A DNA stretch of 64,000 nt from Pseudoduganella namucuonensis (GTDB lineage: Bacteria > Pseudomonadota > Gammaproteobacteria > Burkholderiales > Burkholderiaceae_D): assembly GCF_900116645.1 (NCBI RefSeq), contig NZ_FPBO01000006.1:62001-126000 (forward strand). The letters are read 5' to 3'. A program made the position numbers and the translations under genes. The notes below the pieces were generated by a model, which searched no databases, had not been told where the DNA came from, and worked only from the letters and a program-made list of their open reading frames with translations. Within the stretch, counting starts at the first letter, position 1. Every line of letters begins with the position of its first letter. Below, piece by piece: positions 32,765 through 41,410 of the stretch.

Positions 32765-33499
32765 TCAGGCGCCGTGCAGGATGATCTTGCCGCCCTGGCG
32801 CGTCCAGCGCCCCGACGCGCCGCCGCCGGCCGCGCCACCCATGCCACCCATGCCACCCATGCCGCCGCGCTGCATGCCGGATGCCTGGCCGCGTCCCTTG
32901 GGCCCGCACGCCGCGGCGCCCTGCGCCCCCGCCTTGGCCAGCAGCCCCGGGGCGTGCTGGCGCGCCGCCGCCGTCGCCGCCGCCTGCGCCACGGCGCGTG
33001 GATCGCCGCCGCGCGCCTGCGAGGCGCGGTTCACGGTGTCGGCGGCGATGCGCACGAAGGTTTTCGCGCCCTCGTACTCGCGGTCCTCGCCCATCATCTC
33101 GCCCTCCGCCTCCAGGCCCAGCGCGCCGCCGGCGGCCGAGGCCAGGCCGCTGCCGATCTTGGCGCCCAGCGGGCCGCCGAAGTAGCCGCCGATGGCGCCG
33201 CCGGCCATCGGCAGCGCCTTCTTGGCCACGCCCTTCAGTACCCCGCCCACCGCCTGCCCGATCGGCGACTTGATCACCGAGCCGGCCACGGAGGCGGCCT
33301 TCTTCAGGAAGTTGCCCAGGAACTGGTCCAGCTCCGCCTCATTGGTCACCGACAGCAGCTCGTTTGCCAGTTCCATTTCCTCCGACTCGGTCAGCAGGCC
33401 GCCCTCGCCGCTCCACTCGCCCTGGCCGAACTCGTACTGCTCGCCTTCATATCCCATCTCCTGGCCGAATTCCAGGGTCGTACGATCGATGTCATGCAT
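32765..33499 (-). CDS. small acidic/amphipathic protein with C-terminal W-R-x-G-G motif (paralogue B)
   Basis: The protein has 244 residues starting at MHDIDRTTLEFGQEMGY (GGGAG seven bases upstream; the longer frame has no ribosome site). The order is a Glu/Gly/Tyr-rich N-terminus, MELANELLSVTNEAELDQFL (43-61), an amphipathic and Gly/Ala-rich hydrophobic segment (about 64-128, with KGVAKKALPMAGGAIGGYF), an acidic hinge, a helix with KTFVRIAADTV, RQHAPGLL (180-187), Met/Gly repeats (GGMGGMGGMGG) and the ending SGRWTRQGGKIILHGA. It shares this order with the proteins at 26847 and 33568. The leader-plus-membrane-active-core look recalls bacteriocin-like or pore-forming proteins, but no function is established. 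Confidence 0.77.
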   Translation of the reverse strand: MHDIDRTTLEFGQEMGYEGEQYEFGQGEWSGEGGLLTESEEMELANELLSVTNEAELDQFLGNFLKKAASVAGSVIKSPIGQAVGGVLKGVAKKALPMAGGAIGGYFGGPLGAKIGSGLASAAGGALGLEAEGEMMGEDREYEGAKTFVRIAADTVNRASQARGGDPRAVAQAAATAAARQHAPGLLAKAGAQGAAACGPKGRGQASGMQRGGMGGMGGMGGAAGGGASGRWTRQGGKIILHGA

Positions 33500-33567
33500 G
33501 ATTAGCTCCCGATGAAGGTGAAACGACAAACACACGAACAACGCCGGCGCGGACGCTCCGCGCCGGT

Positions 33568-34137
33568 TCAACAATCGAGCACCACCAGGCGCCCGCCCTC
33601 GCGCCGCCAGGCGCCGCCGCGCGGGCGGGCCTCGAGGCCCTGACGCAGCAGTCCGGGCGCGTGGCGCCGCGCCGCCAGCACCAGCGCGGCCTGCACGCGC
33701 GTGGCCGGGTCGGCCGCTCCGCCCGGCGCCAGCGCGCCGTCGACGACCGCCCGCAACAGCCGGGTCACCTGGCGGGCCAGCGCGAATTCCTTGTCCTCGG
33801 GGCTCAGGCCTTCGAGCTCCAGCCCGAAGATGGTCGCGGCCTTGCGCTTCAGGTCCGCCATGTCGCGCGGCAGCGCCGCCCGCGCCGCCCGGTCCAGCGC
33901 GGGCAGCAGGGCCGCGCCCAGCGGGCCGCGCAGGGCCGCCCTGCCGGCGGGTCCCGCGCCGGCCACCAGCCGCGCAAGGAAGCGTCCCAGGGCCGGGCCC
34001 GCGCCCGCTTCCAGCAGGGCCGCCCCATGCTCCATCTCGGCGCCCTCCTCCAGGCCCTCCTCCAGTTGCGCCGGGGCGGACGCGGACGGCGCGGAGGGCA
34101 TCACTTCGGGAACGTAGTCAAGCAGGCGGCGGTTCAT
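33568..34137 (-). CDS. small paralogue of the accessory operon, first gene (paralogue C)
   Basis: The protein has 189 residues from the ATG at 34137 (GGAG eight bases upstream); the frame is open further but Arg-rich and unlike a protein start. It lacks a clear AELDQFL motif but has the Ala/Gly/Leu-rich hydrophobic middle (about 45-90), then GLELEGLSPEDKEFALARQV, ARRHAPGLLRQGL and the ending GGAWRREGGRLVVLDC. These correspond point for point to segments of paralogues A and B. It is the promoter-proximal gene of the operon. Its function is unknown. Confidence 0.72.
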   Translation of the reverse strand: MNRRLLDYVPEVMPSAPSASAPAQLEEGLEEGAEMEHGAALLEAGAGPALGRFLARLVAGAGPAGRAALRGPLGAALLPALDRAARAALPRDMADLKRKAATIFGLELEGLSPEDKEFALARQVTRLLRAVVDGALAPGGAADPATRVQAALVLAARRHAPGLLRQGLEARPRGGAWRREGGRLVVLDC

Positions 34138-34507
34138 GTCTGGGCTCCGTTGGCGGCGCCACGCGGCGCCTGATCCTGACTTTGCAAACGCCATGCCAGC
34201 GCGCCGCCCCCAGGGAACGGGGCGGCGGCGGCGAAGCCAGCTTCGCCGGGGCGGCGCCTGGCGCGGAAAGCGGCGAAAAGCGCTTCGCGGCCGCCATTCC
34301 CGCGACGCCGAAAGGACTTTCATTCACCGCCGAAACGACTTTTATTAAAAAAGTCACCCACCCCGGAACGCCCTGCCGCAGCGCACCACAGATAGATGAA
34401 TTGACTATTAGTTTATAAATACATACCAATAATCACCATAGCGAGCGTGGGGCCGTGCGGCTCGGCGGGCCCATGCTTCTTCGGTATCACCTCAGCCAGG
34501 GGAAGCG
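34138..34507. other. divergent intergenic region between accessory operon and giant gene
   Basis: There are 370 bases without a convincing gene. The half next to the operon is GC-rich. Bases about 34310-34440 are strikingly AT-rich for this genome (runs such as TTTATTAAAAAAG and GTTTATAAATACAT), with a TTGACT at 34401. This is the likely site of promoters in both directions and a possible target for a silencer protein. I saw no terminator or repeat. Confidence 0.5.
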
Positions 34508-37500
34508 ATGATTACCACAAGCAAGATGTTCCAGCCCATGATGTCGATCTTCCACAAGAAGCCGGCGCCAACGCCCGCGGCGGCGGACCAGCCTGGGCCA
34601 ACCGCCCCGGCCGCCGCGCCGGAAACGCATGCGCGCGACCAGGCCGCGAAGGGCCGCAAACGATTCTTCCTCAGGCAGAAAAAGACCAGGAACGAGCAGC
34701 AGCAGCCGGCGGTCAGCGAGCCGTCCGGCCAGGGGACGAGTCGCGGCGGCTGGTTTGGACGGGGCAAGAGGCAAGAGTCGACGCCGATCGCCCCGCTCGG
34801 CCTGGCGCACGACGCGACCTTCCAGGGCCTGCTCAAACAGCTCAAACCGCTCCCTCCGGCGCCGAACGCGGACGCGGAGGCGATCGCGCAGGCGCATGTC
34901 CGGGACGACGCCGAACCCGCGGGACCGCAACTCATCGATCCGAAGACCAAGGAGGTCAGGCCGGAACTGCTGGGTGACCTGTCCGTGAAATTCAAGCACT
35001 TCCTGGACGGCGCCGCCGACTCCCTGGGCGCCAAGGCCGCCGGCGAATTGCGAACCGCGCTGGACGAACTGGCCCGCCTGGGCGCGGAAAGCCTCGCCGC
35101 CGCCGGCGCGCTGGAACGGATGACCGTCGCCGAGGACAGGATGATCGCCGAGAAGATGGCCGCCCGCTTCCTGGGCGAGGCGGTCCGCGACTGCTACGCC
35201 AGGGCGGCGGACATTTGCGAGGCCCACGCCGGCAAGGCCGGCAAGGGCAGCGAGCGGCAGAACAAGCTGGCGGCGATGACGGCGCTGTTCACCGAACTGA
35301 AACGCCACCACCTGTCCGCCTCGGCCACGCCGGCCTTCGAGGCCTTCACCAAGGCGGAAATACAGAACATGAAGGGGGTCAACCCCGGCATGGTCAGCGG
35401 CCGCTCCGGGGCCGCCCTCAGCAACACCAAGGCGCTGTCGGTCGACATCGCGTTCGGCAAGGACAAGATCACCAAGGCGGACCCGCTCAAGATCACCGGC
35501 GAAGCCGGCCTGGAATTCGAGGCGGCCGAGGAGCTGTCGGTCGACGACGACGGCGACCAGAATCGATGGGACAAGCGCAGCCTGACGGGCAGGATCGCCG
35601 CCATCTTCGACGGGGGTATCCTGGGCGGCAAGATAGCGGGCAAGCTGAAGGTGTCGATGGGCTCGAACTACGCCGAATCGGGATCGTTCCCGGAGCAGAC
35701 CAAGATCTACGGCAGGCAGAAGGCCGACGAATCGTATATGAACCGGCTGTCGGATTCCGCCAACCCGACGGCGCGCAACTTGAAGAACTGGAGCAGGTCC
35801 GCCCAGAAGGTTCCTAAGACGCTGACCCTGGCCGACTACACCTCGGTCACCCTCCCCGTCCACCTGACGGAGCAAAAGGTCGCCAAGGGGGCGCAGAACA
35901 CGGGCGCCATCCATGCGATGGCGAGGAAGGTCGGCCCCGAACTGGAAGCGCTCATGAACGACGCCTATCTCCCGCTGCAGCGTCCCATGGCCTATGGCGC
36001 CATGTCCGTGCCGGCCGGCGGCACGGGCCAGCGCGGCAAGGAGAAGACCACCAGCACCGTCGTCGAAGGGGTGATCGAGGGCTCGATGAAGGCCCTGGTT
36101 CCCGACGTGGGCGAGGACTACCTGAGCGTCGGGATGAGCGAATTGAAGGGGGCGATGATAGGCAGGAGAAAGGAGTTTTCCCTCGAGCGCCTGAAGCCCA
36201 GCCACGTGCACCTCTCCACCGCCTACACCAAGGACATGCGCAAGAGCCTGGACCTGTGGAAGGCGATCGAAACCAGCGCCCAAACCGACACCCGGCTGGC
36301 CTCCAAACTGGCGCAATACCACACCGTGACGAACAGGATCGCCCGGGCGACCGGCGGGCACGACCCGGAAACGCCCTACGACGCCGCCCTCTTCGGCCCG
36401 GTGACCGATATTCCCAAGGCCTACCTCGACACCATACTCGCGCCCGAGGAAACGCTGGAGGAACTGGCCCGGGCCATCTCGGAGGAATGCGACAGGCTGG
36501 GGCGGGATTACGACGTGTTCCAGCGGAACGCCGGCCTGCTGAACGCCGTGCCCGAAAAACGCGCCAGCGATCCGGTCAAGGCGCAGTACGCCACCTTGCA
36601 CGGCGACGCCTACGGCAAGATCACCGGCAGCAGCTGGGCGCCCCCTGCGGGGGCCGGCGCGAGCCACCTGGAGGAACTGATTTCCAGTCCCGCCAAACGG
36701 GGCGAATTCCTGGCCGACGGCTACGACGCCCTCAGCACCGCGCTGGCCGGCGCCGGCAGCCATCTGGAGATCCTCAAGATGCGGCTTTCGCAAATGGACG
36801 ACGTGCCGCCCGAACTGGCCAGGAGCATCATGGCGGCCGACGCCAGCTACGGCAGGACGAACGCGGCGCTGGTGCAGGCCGAACTCCCGCTGCACGAGGA
36901 CACGCTGCACCGTTACAACACCATCGCCTGGACCTCGGTGTCCGCCAAAAACGAACTGGAGATGCAGGCCACGCTGACCGCCGGCGCCCAGCCGGATCTG
37001 GTCTCGAATCTCATGGATCAGCAAGACACCGAGGCCAACCTGTCGCTCGACACCGGCGTGGCGGGCCTCACGGCGACACTGGCCTGGAAGAACGTCACGG
37101 CGCGGCATCAGAACGTCGCCCGCTCGGGGGACTTCCGCGAATGGTCGCTGACCCTGGGCGGCGGCGGCCCGCTGGGCGGCGCCGCCGTGGAGCGGCTGGT
37201 CCTGCAGGCCCTGCACGCGATGAGGAAGGACGGCGGCGCCGACATCACGCCGTCGGAACGGGACGGGCTGAGGGACGCCTTGAAGACGGCGGCCAGCGCC
37301 GGCGCGCTGGACAAGGCCTCGAATATCGTCCTGACGTGGAAGCACCACAAGTATTCCAAGGCCGGGGACGACGCCTACCGGCAGCAGTATTTCCGCATCT
37401 CGGAACAGGACAAGCACACCTTCGCGCCGAGCGTCGCCATCCCCCTGGACGCGGCGGCCGTCACCAAGGTCAAGGCCGGCGTGCGCAGCACGCAGGAGAT

Positions 37501-39433
37501 GAAGTACCCGATCTTTGAAATGATGGGCACCGATCTGTCGCACCACATCCTGTCCCTGGTGCGCCTGGACGAGCTGCAAACGAAAGCGAAGAACAAGGCC
37601 GCGGAGGCGGAGGCGGAGACATCGCCGCTCGACCTGTTGCGTGCGGAGTTCGAGGCGGAGCCTTACCGGAAGAACCAATTCTTCAGCTCCATGGCGATCC
37701 TGGATGTCGTCAAGGAATACAAGGACTTTCTCGCCTGGAAGTCCGACCCCATCGGCCACGATAGGCCCAACAGCGGCTTCGTCTTCTTCGACCTGGCCGA
37801 GATACAGGACCTGGTGCGCAACGCTCGGCAAGCCGAGGGCATGGCGGCGGGGAAGCAGTCGTTCACGATCGACGAGGAGAGCGGCGAGGTGAGGACGGAG
37901 CGGCGCGCCTCGCTGAGCGATCCGCTCGACATCCCCATGGAACAGCTGGAGGCGTTCGACAAAAAGGTCGAGGAGCGGATAGAGGAAAAGCGGCGCAATG
38001 GCCAGGAGGCCAGGTTGACGCCCGACGACCGGGCCGACCTCTTCCTCGGCACGCCGGAAGGCAAGGCGGTGTTCCAGTCCTACACGAAGCTGATCAGCAC
38101 CTACAAGGAACTGAGCGCGACCGCCTCCACGCTGGCGGGATGGGATGGCCACCTGCGGGAGGACGAGCCGGATTGGCAAAGGACGAAACGCATCGCGACC
38201 TCGGGCAAGAACGCGGCCGCGGCGCTGATGGACATCGCCAAGGGCACGGGGCTGCGCCCGTCCCCCGGCGGCGGCGACGCGGCCACGCGGGTGCTGGATC
38301 AGCGCGGCTATTTCGCCGGCGAGCCCAGCAACCATGACGAGCTCTGGTACGATCGGCAATCCCAGGCGCAAACCGACGCGTGGCTCGCGCGCCATGGCCT
38401 GGCCAAGGCGGAGAATAAGCTGACCGGCATACATAGCTTGGTGGTCGCGCACCTGCAGCACGCCACCGGCGATTACGGCAGCCTGCACGTGCGCGAGGCG
38501 GCCGAGTATGTGGAGCGCCTGGGCGGCAACGAGCCCTCCGAGGCCGCGATGCGCCAGGTCGTCGAGGCGATCAACAGCAAGCACGGCGCCGTGCAGGCGC
38601 GCATGATCGCGCCCAACGACGAGAACAACGGGGCGCCCGTCTGGACGGGCGATCTCGGCGCGTCGGAACAGCCGGACGCGCGCTCCGTCGTGATCCTGCG
38701 CGGCCAGAATAGCGAAGGCGGCATCGAGTTCTCGGCGGTGGTGCGCTTGAAGGCCGCATCCGGTCCGGATATCCCCGAACACCTCAAGAAGCTGGACGGC
38801 GCGGTCGATATGCGTGAAAAAATCGTCGGCGCGCCGGGGCATCAGGTCGGCCACGATTCCGGCTTGACCGGCACCCAGTTGCGGGCGGCGATGGCCAAGC
38901 TGGGCGTGGAAAGAGGCCCGCTGAAGACCATGACCGCGAAGGCCGCCGACGGCATGCGGCCGGAGCGCAAGGCGCTGCGCGAGCTGGACGACACGCGCTT
39001 GCGCGCGCAGGCCGCGACCGCGGCGCGGCTCCAGGTGGGCGGCGCGGGTCCCTGGCGGGAAGCCGTCAAGGAATTGAAAAAGCGCGACGATATGCGGGAC
39101 TTGTTGACCGCCGCGGCGACGGGACGTCCCGCCGAGCTGAAGACGGGGAAGGAATTGCGCACGGGCCAGCGGCGGGATGGCAAGACCGCCGAGGTGATGG
39201 CCCGCTTGAACCTCGGCGAGGTCGCGCACGAGGCGGAGCAGGCGCTCAATCCGAAAGTCAAGGCGGCCGCGGTGGAGGAACTGAGGAGGCGCGCCGGCCA
39301 AGCCGGGAACCCGCCGGAGACGGTCCCCGAACCCGACGCGCAGGCGGCGGAGGGCGGGTCCGCGCTCATCGAAACATCGAGCGCGCATCCCACCCCCACC
39401 TTCGCGGATATCCTTCGCTCGGAGCGGCCTTAG
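34508..39433 (+). CDS. 1641-residue protein of unknown function, effector-like
   Basis: The protein is unusually large and encoded by a single gene. The first about 130 residues are disordered and rich in Pro, Ala, Lys and Gln (HKKPAPTPAAADQPGPT, KKTRNEQQQP). There is no signal peptide or membrane segment. The rest alternates helices with beta-rich stretches (for example around 340-460 and 860-960), and the C-terminus has charged helices. One WxxxE-type motif is visible (LDLWKAIET). A disordered N-terminus, solubility and large size are what very large type III-like effectors (AvrE/DspE size class) look like, but I cannot show homology and no secretion genes lie in the window. GGGGAAG precedes the ATG. 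It is monocistronic and divergent from the accessory operon. Confidence 0.75.
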   Translation: MITTSKMFQPMMSIFHKKPAPTPAAADQPGPTAPAAAPETHARDQAAKGRKRFFLRQKKTRNEQQQPAVSEPSGQGTSRGGWFGRGKRQESTPIAPLGLAHDATFQGLLKQLKPLPPAPNADAEAIAQAHVRDDAEPAGPQLIDPKTKEVRPELLGDLSVKFKHFLDGAADSLGAKAAGELRTALDELARLGAESLAAAGALERMTVAEDRMIAEKMAARFLGEAVRDCYARAADICEAHAGKAGKGSERQNKLAAMTALFTELKRHHLSASATPAFEAFTKAEIQNMKGVNPGMVSGRSGAALSNTKALSVDIAFGKDKITKADPLKITGEAGLEFEAAEELSVDDDGDQNRWDKRSLTGRIAAIFDGGILGGKIAGKLKVSMGSNYAESGSFPEQTKIYGRQKADESYMNRLSDSANPTARNLKNWSRSAQKVPKTLTLADYTSVTLPVHLTEQKVAKGAQNTGAIHAMARKVGPELEALMNDAYLPLQRPMAYGAMSVPAGGTGQRGKEKTTSTVVEGVIEGSMKALVPDVGEDYLSVGMSELKGAMIGRRKEFSLERLKPSHVHLSTAYTKDMRKSLDLWKAIETSAQTDTRLASKLAQYHTVTNRIARATGGHDPETPYDAALFGPVTDIPKAYLDTILAPEETLEELARAISEECDRLGRDYDVFQRNAGLLNAVPEKRASDPVKAQYATLHGDAYGKITGSSWAPPAGAGASHLEELISSPAKRGEFLADGYDALSTALAGAGSHLEILKMRLSQMDDVPPELARSIMAADASYGRTNAALVQAELPLHEDTLHRYNTIAWTSVSAKNELEMQATLTAGAQPDLVSNLMDQQDTEANLSLDTGVAGLTATLAWKNVTARHQNVARSGDFREWSLTLGGGGPLGGAAVERLVLQALHAMRKDGGADITPSERDGLRDALKTAASAGALDKASNIVLTWKHHKYSKAGDDAYRQQYFRISEQDKHTFAPSVAIPLDAAAVTKVKAGVRSTQEMKYPIFEMMGTDLSHHILSLVRLDELQTKAKNKAAEAEAETSPLDLLRAEFEAEPYRKNQFFSSMAILDVVKEYKDFLAWKSDPIGHDRPNSGFVFFDLAEIQDLVRNARQAEGMAAGKQSFTIDEESGEVRTERRASLSDPLDIPMEQLEAFDKKVEERIEEKRRNGQEARLTPDDRADLFLGTPEGKAVFQSYTKLISTYKELSATASTLAGWDGHLREDEPDWQRTKRIATSGKNAAAALMDIAKGTGLRPSPGGGDAATRVLDQRGYFAGEPSNHDELWYDRQSQAQTDAWLARHGLAKAENKLTGIHSLVVAHLQHATGDYGSLHVREAAEYVERLGGNEPSEAAMRQVVEAINSKHGAVQARMIAPNDENNGAPVWTGDLGASEQPDARSVVILRGQNSEGGIEFSAVVRLKAASGPDIPEHLKKLDGAVDMREKIVGAPGHQVGHDSGLTGTQLRAAMAKLGVERGPLKTMTAKAADGMRPERKALRELDDTRLRAQAATAARLQVGGAGPWREAVKELKKRDDMRDLLTAAATGRPAELKTGKELRTGQRRDGKTAEVMARLNLGEVAHEAEQALNPKVKAAAVEELRRRAGQAGNPPETVPEPDAQAAEGGSALIETSSAHPTPTFADILRSERP

Positions 39434-39470
39434 GCGCCAACGGGGCCGCCAAGGGCGGCTCCGGCGCATC

Positions 39471-39505
39471 GAAAGCCCCCGCGCCGCACCATGGGCGCGG
39501 CTTTC
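39471..39505 (+). terminator. stem-loop after the giant gene
   Basis: GAAAG..CCGCGCC pairs with GGCGCGG.CTTTC around the loop GCACCATG. The stem is strong with a small bulge, but there is no T tract, so intrinsic termination is uncertain. Confidence 0.4.
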
Positions 39506-39695
39506 GCGCCACAAAATTGTAAAAAATACGAGGCTACGTTCGTTTCCGCACAGAAGCGCGGCGCAAATTCGGCCATTTCACTGCTAAGTTCGCTTAAATC
39601 GCGCAACATTTCTTCGCACCATTGCAAGCTTCCAGACAGCAAATTTCACGACCTCCCTAGAATCCTGCAAGTCTGAAATTGCCCATGGTAAAACA

Positions 39696-41402
39696 ATGCT
39701 ACGGATCACATTCGCCACCTCCCTGACCCTGCTGTTGGCCGCCTGCGGCGGCGACGGCGCCGACTCCCCAAGCACCCAAGCCCCTCCCCCGCCCGCGGTC
39801 AAGCGACTGCTCGCCGGCGGCACCACGGCGGCCAGCGCCATGACTTCCGCGCAGGCCTCGCGCTTCCTCGCGCAGGCCACCTTCGGCCCCAACGCGGAGG
39901 GCATCGCCGACGTCGCCGCCAGCGGTCCCGCCGCCTGGATCGACACCCAGTTCAAGCTGCCGCAAACCCTGCACCGCACCATGTACGAACAGCTCGCGGC
40001 CACGCTGCCTAGCGGCGAGAAAGCCGGCGCCGGCGAGTTCTACGCGAGCTTCTGGCACCAGGCCATGCGCGGCGAGGACCAGTTGCGCCAGCGCGTGACG
40101 TTCGCGCTGTCGCAGATCTTCGTCGTCTCCATGCAGGACGGCACGGTGGCCAACTACCCGCGCGGCGTGGCCACCTACTACGACACGCTGGCCACCCATG
40201 CCTTCGGCAACTACCGCGAGCTGCTGGAGGCCGTGGCACTGCATCCGATGATGGGCCTCTACCTGTCCCACCTGCGCAACCGCAAGGAGACCGGCACCCA
40301 GGTCCCGGACGAGAACTTCGCGCGCGAGGTGATGCAGTTGTTCACCATCGGCCTGTACGAGTTGAACCCGGACGGCAGCCGGCGCACGGCGAACGGCAGG
40401 TACATCGACACCTACGGCCGCGACGATGTGGCCGGCCTGGCCAAGGTGTTCACGGGATGGAGCTGGGGCGGGCCCGACAAGATCGGACACCGCTTCTACG
40501 GCGCCATGCCGGACCCGAACCGCGACTGGCTGCCGATGCAGAACTACCCGGACATGCACTCGAGCTCCGACAAGCAATTCCTGGGGCAGCGCGTGGCCGG
40601 CGGCGGCAGCGGCGAGGCGGACCTGAAAGTGGCGCTGGACACGCTGTTCAAGCACCCCAACGTGGGTCCCTTCTTCGGCCGCCAGCTGATACAGCGCCTG
40701 GTCAAGAGCAACCCCAGCCCCGCCTACATCGCCCGCGTTTCCGCCGCCTTCGCCGACAACGGCTCGGGCGTGCGCGGCGACATGCGGGCCGTGATCCGCG
40801 CCGTGCTGCTGGACCCGGAGGCGCGCGACGCCGCCATCCCCGCCTACAAGCTGCGCGAACCGGTGCTGCGCCTGGCGAACTGGCTGCGCGCCTTCGACGC
40901 GCGCTCCGCGTCGGGCCGCTACCGCGTCGGCAACCTGGACGATCCGCTGGAAGGCATAGGCCAGTCGCCGATGCGCGCGCCGTCTGTGTTCAACTACTAC
41001 CGGCCGGGCTACGCGCCGCCGCGCACGGAGATCGCCTACTCGGGCCTGGTGGCGCCGGAGATGCAGATCGCGGGCGAACCCTCGGTGACCGGCTACCTGA
41101 ATTTCATGCAGACGGCCATCCAGTTCGGCATCGGCAGCGGGCGCGATATCACGGCGAACTACTCGGCGGCAGCGGCGCTGGCCAGCCAGCCGGCCAAGCT
41201 GGTCGAGCACGTGGGCCTGCTGATGCTGAACGGGACCATGTCCCAGCGGCTGCGCAAGCGCATGCTGGCCGCCGTGGAATCGGTGCCGCAGCCCGCGCCC
41301 ACCGGCTACAACGACGGCGCCGTGGAGAACGGCAAGAACAGCCGCGTCTACGCCGCCGTCTTCCTGGCCATGGCCTCGCCCGAATACATCGTGCAACGAT
41401 AA
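39696..41402 (+). CDS. DUF1800 domain lipoprotein
   Basis: The protein has 568 residues. A lipoprotein signal (MLRITFATSLTLLLAACGG, lipobox LAAC) is followed by a Pro-rich linker and then a DUF1800 domain. The domain is recognisable from SRFLAQATFGP, the WHQAMRGEDQLRQRVTFALS helix, NFAREVMQLFTIGLYELNPDG and VFTGWSW. DUF1800 proteins are exported and almost always encoded next to a DUF1501 protein, as here eight bases downstream. Their function is not established. The ribosome site before the ATG is weak. Confidence 0.9.
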   Translation: MLRITFATSLTLLLAACGGDGADSPSTQAPPPPAVKRLLAGGTTAASAMTSAQASRFLAQATFGPNAEGIADVAASGPAAWIDTQFKLPQTLHRTMYEQLAATLPSGEKAGAGEFYASFWHQAMRGEDQLRQRVTFALSQIFVVSMQDGTVANYPRGVATYYDTLATHAFGNYRELLEAVALHPMMGLYLSHLRNRKETGTQVPDENFAREVMQLFTIGLYELNPDGSRRTANGRYIDTYGRDDVAGLAKVFTGWSWGGPDKIGHRFYGAMPDPNRDWLPMQNYPDMHSSSDKQFLGQRVAGGGSGEADLKVALDTLFKHPNVGPFFGRQLIQRLVKSNPSPAYIARVSAAFADNGSGVRGDMRAVIRAVLLDPEARDAAIPAYKLREPVLRLANWLRAFDARSASGRYRVGNLDDPLEGIGQSPMRAPSVFNYYRPGYAPPRTEIAYSGLVAPEMQIAGEPSVTGYLNFMQTAIQFGIGSGRDITANYSAAAALASQPAKLVEHVGLLMLNGTMSQRLRKRMLAAVESVPQPAPTGYNDGAVENGKNSRVYAAVFLAMASPEYIVQR

Positions 41403-41410
41403 GGACAAGC

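Noticed and set aside
34380..34507. Type III regulon promoter (HrpB/PIP-like TTCG-N16-TTCG) ahead of the giant gene
   Set aside because: Only one TTCG is present at a suitable place and no paired half-site was found, so the effector idea is not supported by the promoter.
34487..39514. Very long open frame (about 1675 codons) antisense to the giant gene
   Set aside because: The translation is Arg/His/Gln/Leu-rich without domain motifs. High third-position GC on the real strand removes stops on the opposite strand. The plus-strand gene has a ribosome site and protein-like composition.
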